NCBI GenBank assembly: GCA_013695175.1
Contig: JACDAZ010000080.1
Coordinates: 1-10,315 of the forward strand
Direction of reading: 5' to 3'
DNA: 10,315 nt
Source: Flavisolibacter sp.
Lineage (GTDB): Bacteria; Bacteroidota; Bacteroidia; Chitinophagales; Chitinophagaceae
Shown here: one piece after another, positions 6,231-10,315 of the stretch
Position numbering within the stretch: the first letter of the stretch is position 1
Layout of the letters: every line of letters begins with the position of its first letter
Notes under the pieces: generated by a model
Databases searched by the model: none
Seen by the model: only the letters and a program-made list of their open reading frames with translations
What the model was told of the DNA's origin: nothing
Translations under genes and position numbers: made by a program

Positions 6231-6926
6231 ATGGCTTTCATTCCAAAAAAAAGAAAAACAGCAAACGCTAAAATAGATGCTACCAAAGTTTACTCTTTGA
6301 AAGATGCATCAACTTTAGTAAAAGATATTACCACCTGCAAATTTGATGCGTCTGTTGATTTGCATATCCGTTTAGGCGTAGACCCTAAAAAAGCCGATCA
6401 GGCTATTCGCGGTACAGTTACCTTACCTCATGGTACCGGTAAAACAAAAAAAGTATTGGTTCTTTGCGGTCCTGAACAGGAAGCTGCAGCAAAAAGTGCC
6501 GGTGCTGATTTTGTAGGTTTAGATGAATTTGTTCAAAAGATAGAAGGTGGATGGACAGATGTTGATGTGATCATAGCAACACCTGCAGTAATGCCAAAAA
6601 TTGGCCGTCTTGGTAAGATACTTGGTCCCCGTAACCTGATGCCAAACCCTAAAACCGGTACAGTTACAAACGATGTAGCGGGAGCGGTAAATGAAGTTAA
6701 AGGTGGTAAAATTGCTTTTAAAGTAGATAAGGCAGGTATTATTCACGCATCTGTTGGAAGGATTTCTTTTACGCCTGATAAATTAACTGAGAACAGTCAG
6801 GAATTTATCAATGCAATCATTAAAGCAAAACCATCGACATCAAAGGGAACATACCTTAAAGGTTTAACTATGGCAAGTACCATGAGCCCCGGTATTCCTG
6901 TAGATACAAAATCATTCGTTCACTAA
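6231..6926 (+). CDS. rplA: 50S ribosomal protein L1
   Basis: L1 forms the mobile stalk at the ribosomal E site and in many bacteria represses its own operon by binding the L11-L1 mRNA. The 231-residue product is of normal length. Domain I (N- and C-terminal parts) frames domain II. Recognisable motifs are [20 protein letters not shown] (about 38-57), [29 protein letters not shown] (about 118-146) and [20 protein letters not shown] near the C-terminus. The start is ATG 6231 in an A-rich context. It lies 45 nt after rplK and 94 nt before the likely rplJ start, within the same transcript. Confidence 0.98.
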   Translation: MAFIPKKRKTANAKIDATKVYSLKDASTLVKDITTCKFDASVDLHIRLGVDPKKADQAIRGTVTLPHGTGKTKKVLVLCGPEQEAAAKSAGADFVGLDEFVQKIEGGWTDVDVIIATPAVMPKIGRLGKILGPRNLMPNPKTGTVTNDVAGAVNEVKGGKIAFKVDKAGIIHASVGRISFTPDKLTENSQEFINAIIKAKPSTSKGTYLKGLTMASTMSPGIPVDTKSFVH

Positions 6927-6937
6927 AATAAATTGCC

Positions 6938-6959
6938 GGATTTGTGTCCTCACAAATCC
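6938..6959 (+). promoter_or_regulatory. rplJ leader hairpin A, TCCT loop
   Basis: GGATTTGTG (6938-6946) and CACAAATCC (6951-6959) form a perfect 9-bp stem closed by the tetraloop TCCT (6947-6950). No T-run follows. TGTCCTCAC (6945-6953) is exactly complementary to GTGAGGACA (6988-6996) in hairpin B, so this hairpin has an alternative long-range partner. It could be a mobile palindrome or part of a regulatory leader for L10-L7/L12 synthesis. Confidence 0.7.
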
Positions 6960-6980
6960 CTGAAACAAATTCATAAAAAG

Positions 6981-7004
6981 GCAGATCGTGAGGACAGTAT
7001 CTGC
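6981..7004 (+). promoter_or_regulatory. rplJ leader hairpin B, AGGA loop
   Basis: GCAGAT (6981-6986) pairs with ATCTGC (6999-7004). Inside, TG/CA (6989-6990/6995-6996) can close an AGGA loop (6991-6994) across a 2x2 internal loop. The loop region GTGAGGACA (6988-6996) is the complement of hairpin A's loop and inner stem. Its 3' strand ends 16 nt before the rplJ ATG at 7021, close enough to affect ribosome access. L10-(L7/L12)4 binding to the rplJ leader is known from other bacteria; no known consensus is claimed here. Confidence 0.6.
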
Positions 7005-7020
7005 GGCAAAAAGATATACA

Positions 7021-7551
7021 ATGACTAAAGAACAAAAAAACGAAGTAATAGAAGCACTGAAGGAGAAATTCTCGCAGTACAATAACTTCTATGTTACCAA
7101 TACAGAAGCACTGAGTGTAGACCAGGTTGGTAAGTTGCGCCGTATTTGCTTTAATAAGCAGGTAGAAATGAAGGTTGCAAAAAACACCCTGATCAAAAAA
7201 GCACTTGAGTCTTTAGGTGAGGATCGTTATTCTAATGTATTTGATTCTTTACATGGGGTAACAGCTTTAATGTTTTCAGAAAATCCAAAAGAGCCGGCCC
7301 TTATTATTTCTGATTTCAGAAAAACAACCAAAGGTGAATTACCTGCATTAAAAGCAGCTTTTATTGATGGTGATGTGTTTGCAGGAGATAATCAACTGTT
7401 GGCATTAACTACTCTAAAAAGCAAGCACGATCTTATTGGTGAAATCATTGGGTTATTGCAATCACCTGCTAAAAATGTTATGTCTGCATTAAATGCGGGT
7501 AACAAACTTGCTTCGTTGGTAAAAGCTTTGGAAGAAAGAGCTTCAGCATAA
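7021..7551 (+). CDS. rplJ: 50S ribosomal protein L10
   Basis: L10 anchors L7/L12 dimers to the ribosomal stalk base, and in complex with L7/L12 represses its own mRNA in several bacteria. From ATG 7021 the product is 176 residues, normal for the family, starting MTKEQKNEVIEALKEKF. The RNA-binding domain includes KLRRICFNKQVEMKVAKNTL (38-57). The C-terminal helix LQSPAKNVMSALNAGNKLASLVKALEERA carries the L7/L12-binding region. An in-frame GTG at 6988 would add MRTVSAAKRYT; I reject it because homologues begin at MTKEQ and the GTG lies inside a leader hairpin. The gene is separated from rplL by a repeat-filled 139-nt gap. Confidence 0.96.
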   Translation: MTKEQKNEVIEALKEKFSQYNNFYVTNTEALSVDQVGKLRRICFNKQVEMKVAKNTLIKKALESLGEDRYSNVFDSLHGVTALMFSENPKEPALIISDFRKTTKGELPALKAAFIDGDVFAGDNQLLALTTLKSKHDLIGEIIGLLQSPAKNVMSALNAGNKLASLVKALEERASA

Positions 7552-7580
7552 GCTTGAAAGCTTGAGTCTTATAACTTGAG
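7551..7580 (+). repeat. Short CTTGA direct repeats after rplJ
   Basis: AGCTTGA (7551-7557), AGCTTGA (7559-7565) and AACTTGAG (7573-7580) repeat a CTTGA core directly downstream of the rplJ stop. The two AAGCTT-type sites also face each other as a small palindrome. The function is unknown. Confidence 0.5.
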
Positions 7581-7597
7581 CCTTAAATTTATCCTAC

Positions 7598-7619
7598 GTC
7601 TTCGGGTATAAGTGAAGAC
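7598..7619 (+). repeat. Hairpin in the rplJ-rplL gap
   Basis: GTCTTC (7598-7603) pairs with GAAGAC (7614-7619) around a 10-nt loop. It has no T-run, so it should not stop transcription into rplL. Confidence 0.5.
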
Positions 7620-7631
7620 ATTAATTATAAA

Positions 7632-7672
7632 CCTCCGCCGGAGTCTGAGCTTGTCGAAGACAGTGAAGGCGG
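7632..7672 (-). repeat. Bacteroidota-type dispersed palindromic repeat between rplJ and rplL
   Basis: CCGCC (7635-7639) pairs with GGCGG (7668-7672). The inner part contains GTCT/AGAC (7643-7646/7658-7661) and CTT/AAG (7650-7652/7657-7659) around GTCG. Read on the minus strand it contains CTTCGACAAGCTCAGAC, which I recognise as a very common dispersed repeat core in Bacteroidota and other genomes; in one frame it translates as LRQAQTPAEV, a frequent spurious peptide. It is most likely a non-autonomous mobile palindrome inserted into the operon. Family membership is from memory and was not searched. Confidence 0.7.
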
Positions 7673-7690
7673 TTATTAAAAAGTAAAACA

Positions 7691-8071
7691 ATGGCAGATT
7701 TAAAATCATTTGCTGAGCAACTGGTTAATTTATCAGTTAAAGATGTAAACGAGTTAGCTAAAATTTTGAAAGAAGAATACGGTATTGAACCTGCAGCTGC
7801 TGCTGTAGCTGTTGCTGCCGGTCCTGCTGCTGGTGGCGGTGCTGCTGCTGCAGAAGAAAAAACTTCTTTTGATGTTATCTTAAAAGCTGCTGGTCCAAAC
7901 AAACTTAACGTAGTTAAGATTGTAAAAGAATTAACCGGTTTAGGCCTTAAAGAAGCTAAAGATTTAGTTGACGGTGCTCCAAAACCTATCAAAGAAGGTA
8001 TTGATAAAGGTACTGCAGAAGAATTAGTAGCTAAGCTTAAAGAAGCTGGTGCTGAAGTTGAAATTGCTTAA
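7691..8071 (+). CDS. rplL: 50S ribosomal protein L7/L12
   Basis: L7/L12 forms the flexible stalk dimers that recruit and activate translational GTPases. The 126-residue product has the N-terminal dimerisation domain (1-33, [20 protein letters not shown]). An Ala/Gly-rich hinge (34-55) follows. The C-terminal factor-binding domain (57-126) carries [20 protein letters not shown], then [21 protein letters not shown]. The start is ATG 7691 in an A-rich context. The codon choice looks strongly biased (repeated GCT Ala codons, for example), as in highly expressed genes. The gene ends the operon: a strong terminator follows 22 nt later, and rpoB is not downstream. Confidence 0.98.
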   Translation: MADLKSFAEQLVNLSVKDVNELAKILKEEYGIEPAAAAVAVAAGPAAGGGAAAAEEKTSFDVILKAAGPNKLNVVKIVKELTGLGLKEAKDLVDGAPKPIKEGIDKGTAEELVAKLKEAGAEVEIA

Positions 8072-8093
8072 TTTCTCTTTTGCCAATATAATT

Positions 8094-8122
8094 AGCCCTT
8101 CTGTTTTCAGAGGGGCTTTTTT
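8094..8122 (+). terminator. Strong intrinsic terminator after rplL
   Basis: AGCCCTTCTG (8094-8103) and CAGAGGGGCT (8108-8117) form a 10-bp stem with one G-U pair, a TTTT loop, and a T-run at 8117-8122. It cleanly ends the rplKAJL transcript. Confidence 0.93.
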
Positions 8123-8129
8123 GTGCTTT

Positions 8130-8137
8130 TATCTTTA
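8130..8137 (+). promoter_or_regulatory. Possible promoter of the serine hydrolase gene
   Basis: TATCTTTA matches TAnnTTTG except for the last base and lies right after the rplL terminator, where a new transcript is needed. It would place the transcript start near 8143-8146. This would nearly abut an ATG at 8149 but leave about 35 nt before the preferred ATG at 8179. No clear -33 box is seen. Confidence 0.4.
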
Positions 8138-8178
8138 GTCAGCAGTTAATGATTAAATTGAACTACAACTTTTGTTTA

Positions 8179-9705
8179 ATGAAAATTATCATTACCATAT
8201 TCATCATTTTATTTTTTCTGACTGCTCACAGCCAAAACAATCCGGCTTATTATTTTACCGACAGCCTGCGTATTCAAAAATTAAAAGGAACACAGCAGGT
8301 AGTTGACAGAATATATAAAGAGTATGCTCAGGAAAAAAACTTTCCCGGTTTTACGTATGCAGTAATTGCTGATGGCAGGATGCTTTACTCAGGAAATATG
8401 GGTTATACAGATGTAAATAAGAAAATCCAGGTAAATAATTCTTCGGCTTTTCGTATTGCATCCATGACCAAAAGTTTTACATCCCTCGCCATATTAAAAC
8501 TACGTGATGAAGGGAAATTAAAACTTGATGACCCTGCATCTGATTATATTCCTGAGATGAAGAACATCAGGTACCTTACTGATGATGCACCAGTAATTAC
8601 GGTTCGTGATCTGATGACACATTCAGCTGGTTTTCCTGAGGATAATCCCTGGGGCGACAGGCAACTGGCAGTTTCAGATAATGAATTGCTGGATGTGGTA
8701 AAAAAAGTTTCATTTTCAAATGTTCCGGGGATCAGTTATGAATACAGCAACCTGGGTTTTTCATTATTGGGTTATATTATAAAACAGGTTTCCGGTAAAA
8801 CTTATGATGCATATATAAATGAAACTATTCTAAAGCCTTTAGGAATGCACAATACATATTGGGAATACTCAAATGTTGTTGATGATAAACTGGCACATGG
8901 TTATAGATGGGTAAATGATCAATGGAAGGAAGAAGAATTATTGCATCACGGGGCTTATGGTGCAATGGGCGGGTTAATAACAACTATAGAAGATTTTAGT
9001 AAATATGCTGCTCTGCATCTTTCTGCCTGGCCACCTTCCAATGAAATAGAGTCGCCGGTAATAAAACGAAGTTCCTTAAGAGAAATGCATCAGCCATGGC
9101 GCTTTAATACTATGAATTTAAATTACAAGTATCCTAACGGGCGATCTTGTCCACTGGCAGTAGCATATGGTTATGGACTGGGTTGGTCAAAAGATTGTGA
9201 AGGCAGAATAAGAGTAGGACACAGTGGTGGCTTGCCAGGCTTTGGAAGTTATTGGGGTATGTTGCCTGATTATGGAATAGCAGTAGTTTCATTTGCTAAT
9301 TTAACTTATGCACCAAATACATTTATAAATCTTAAGGTGCTGGATACACTAATAACATTGGCTGATTTGAAACCAGGACAACTTGCAACTTCCCCTATTT
9401 TAAATAAACGTAAAAATGAATTGCTTACACTTTTACCCAGTTGGAAGGGTGCAAAAGAAAGTGGCATTTTTGCAGAGAATTTCTTTGCAGACAATTTAAT
9501 TGATTCTTTGAAAAAAGATGCGGATAAACTTTTTACAAAAGCTGGTAAAATACTTCGTGTGGGTGAAATAAAAGCTGAAAACCAGTTAAGAGGAAGTTTT
9601 GTTTTAGAAGGTGAAAAATCTGTCCTGCAAATTTATTTTACTTTAACGCCGCAAAATCCACCATTAATACAGGAATATCATATCAGGGAAATAAGTAAAA
9701 ATTAA
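8179..9705 (+). CDS. Exported serine hydrolase, class C beta-lactamase/PBP-like family
   Basis: A secreted hydrolase of the beta-lactamase (PF00144) superfamily, 508 residues from ATG 8179. That start gives a clean signal peptide, MKIIITIFIILFFLTAHSQ; ATG 8149 would put ten polar residues in front of it and is less likely. The catalytic triad of motifs is intact: SMTK (S95, K98), YSN (189-191) and HSGG (348-351, in place of KTG). The domain spans about 40-390. The remaining C-terminal 110 residues are an extra domain found in many family members; its function is not clear. The substrate cannot be told from sequence: candidates include D-amino-acid peptides, cell-wall peptides and esters, and true beta-lactam resistance is not implied. 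The gene has its own probable promoter after the rplL terminator. Confidence 0.92.
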   Translation: MKIIITIFIILFFLTAHSQNNPAYYFTDSLRIQKLKGTQQVVDRIYKEYAQEKNFPGFTYAVIADGRMLYSGNMGYTDVNKKIQVNNSSAFRIASMTKSFTSLAILKLRDEGKLKLDDPASDYIPEMKNIRYLTDDAPVITVRDLMTHSAGFPEDNPWGDRQLAVSDNELLDVVKKVSFSNVPGISYEYSNLGFSLLGYIIKQVSGKTYDAYINETILKPLGMHNTYWEYSNVVDDKLAHGYRWVNDQWKEEELLHHGAYGAMGGLITTIEDFSKYAALHLSAWPPSNEIESPVIKRSSLREMHQPWRFNTMNLNYKYPNGRSCPLAVAYGYGLGWSKDCEGRIRVGHSGGLPGFGSYWGMLPDYGIAVVSFANLTYAPNTFINLKVLDTLITLADLKPGQLATSPILNKRKNELLTLLPSWKGAKESGIFAENFFADNLIDSLKKDADKLFTKAGKILRVGEIKAENQLRGSFVLEGEKSVLQIYFTLTPQNPPLIQEYHIREISKN

Positions 9706-9788
9706 TTGGTGGTTATTTGTAAATAGTATTAAATCTAAAATTCAAATATTATATCTTTTTCTTATCTTACAGATACTAATAATGTTTT

Positions 9789-10315
9789 ATGAGAAAAAGC
9801 TGGTTGATAATAATTCTACTATCAGCAATTCCCTATTTTGGTAAAGCCCAGTTATCAAAGGATAGTTTAATAGCTATTATTTCTGCTCAAAACAATAATG
9901 TTGAGGAACTTAGTGCTTATATAAAATTGGCTACAGAATACCTGCGTACTGACATCCAAAAAACAAAATCATTATGTTACCAGGCTTTGCCGCTTGCTAA
10001 ACAATTAAATGCTTTAATGCATCAAAGCAGCTTTTATTCCTTACTTATCAGTGCACATACAAATACCGCTAATACAGACAGTGCCCAATATTATTTGCAG
10101 TTATTAAAAGAACTTTCTTTAAAGCACCCTGACCAGTACAAGGTTAGGTATAATTATTATTCTACAGCAGGTTTATATTATAAGAAGCATGGTAATTATA
10201 AAGATGCTCTACCTCTAATGATCATGGCAGCAGAGATTTCTGCTAAAATGAATGATGCTGAGAATACTGCAGGACAATATTTAAATATTGGGAATACTTA
10301 TATGCAAATTGGAAA
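9789..10315 (+). CDS. Exported TPR protein, 5' part only (cut by window end)
   Basis: The frame is open from ATG 9789 to the window edge, giving 175 complete codons. The N-terminus MRKSWLIIILLSAIPYFGKAQ is a signal peptide with probable cleavage after about residue 20. The rest is helical with TPR-like repeats: about 40-73 (AYIKLATEYLRTDIQKTKSL), 76-112 (FYSLLISAH, then DSAQYYLQLLKEL), a good TPR at about 121-154 (AGLYYKKHGNYKDALPLMIM) and another starting at about 158 (AGQYLNIGNTYMQIG). In Bacteroidota such N-termini often belong to TPR-containing sensor histidine kinases or LuxR-like regulators, but the output domain lies outside the window. The 83-nt upstream gap has only weak promoter-like boxes (TTTG 9716-9719; TATCTTTT 9752-9759). 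Confidence 0.85.
   Translation, partial: MRKSWLIIILLSAIPYFGKAQLSKDSLIAIISAQNNNVEELSAYIKLATEYLRTDIQKTKSLCYQALPLAKQLNALMHQSSFYSLLISAHTNTANTDSAQYYLQLLKELSLKHPDQYKVRYNYYSTAGLYYKKHGNYKDALPLMIMAAEISAKMNDAENTAGQYLNIGNTYMQIG

Noticed and set aside
6988..7020. GTG start extending rplJ by 11 residues (MRTVSAAKRYT)
   Set aside because: L10 proteins of this group begin at MTKEQ (ATG 7021), and the GTG lies in the loop of a leader hairpin.
7621..7992. Minus-strand frame of 123 residues opposite rplL
   Set aside because: It is the antisense of rplL's Ala-rich hinge, and its end encodes LRQAQTPAEV, the spurious peptide of the dispersed palindrome.
8149..8178. Upstream ATG adding ten residues to the serine hydrolase
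   Set aside because: It places polar residues before an otherwise ideal signal peptide starting at ATG 8179; not excluded, as the possible promoter at 8130 is compatible with either.
8179..9705. Calling the hydrolase a true antibiotic-resistance beta-lactamase
   Set aside because: SxxK/YxN/HxG motifs are shared by esterases, D-aminopeptidases and PBP-like proteins; HSGG instead of KTG and the extra C-terminal domain do not favour AmpC.

Overview
The window looks like a chromosomal segment from a member of the Bacteroidota, probably close to Chitinophagaceae. The reasons are the A-rich, Shine-Dalgarno-poor gene starts, a TACCTTTG-type -7 promoter element, the SecE, NusG and ribosomal protein sequences, and two families typical of the phylum (DUF5916/CBM9-like outer-membrane protein, LTA-synthase-like sulfatase). 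This assignment is an inference from sequence character; no database search was run.

Layout. Positions 1-71 hold tRNA-Trp(CCA). It is followed by a 149-bp tandem duplication (71-219) that carries copies of the tRNA 3' end interrupted by a palindrome, and then by inverted hexamer repeats (226-291). The secE-nusG pair (302-1081) ends at a clear intrinsic terminator. Two envelope genes come next: an LTA-synthase-like membrane phosphotransferase/sulfatase (1134-2969) and a DUF5916 protein with a CBM9-like N-terminus (3063-5513). A promoter near 5589 then starts the L11-L1-L10-L7/L12 operon (rplK, rplA, rplJ, rplL; 5739-8071), closed by a strong terminator. A secreted serine beta-lactamase-family hydrolase (8179-9705) follows, then the 5' part of a secreted TPR protein that runs off the window (9789 onward).

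How it fits together. The common bacterial order is tRNA-Trp, secE, nusG, rplK, rplA, rplJ, rplL, rpoB, rpoC. Here it is broken twice: about 4.65 kb with two envelope genes separates nusG from rplK, and rplL ends in a terminator followed by a hydrolase rather than rpoB. Almost every gap in the translation/transcription gene cluster contains a compact hairpin or palindrome.

The most interesting items are non-coding. One is the 28-nt palindrome inserted exactly in the middle of the T-loop sequence TTC^GAA in two tandem tRNA-Trp 3'-end copies. The other is the 94-nt rplJ leader, where two hairpins present complementary TCCT and AGGA loops that can extend to a 9-bp alternative pairing, an architecture that suggests a switch or kissing-loop control. 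No CRISPR array, insertion sequence, prophage or rRNA was seen.
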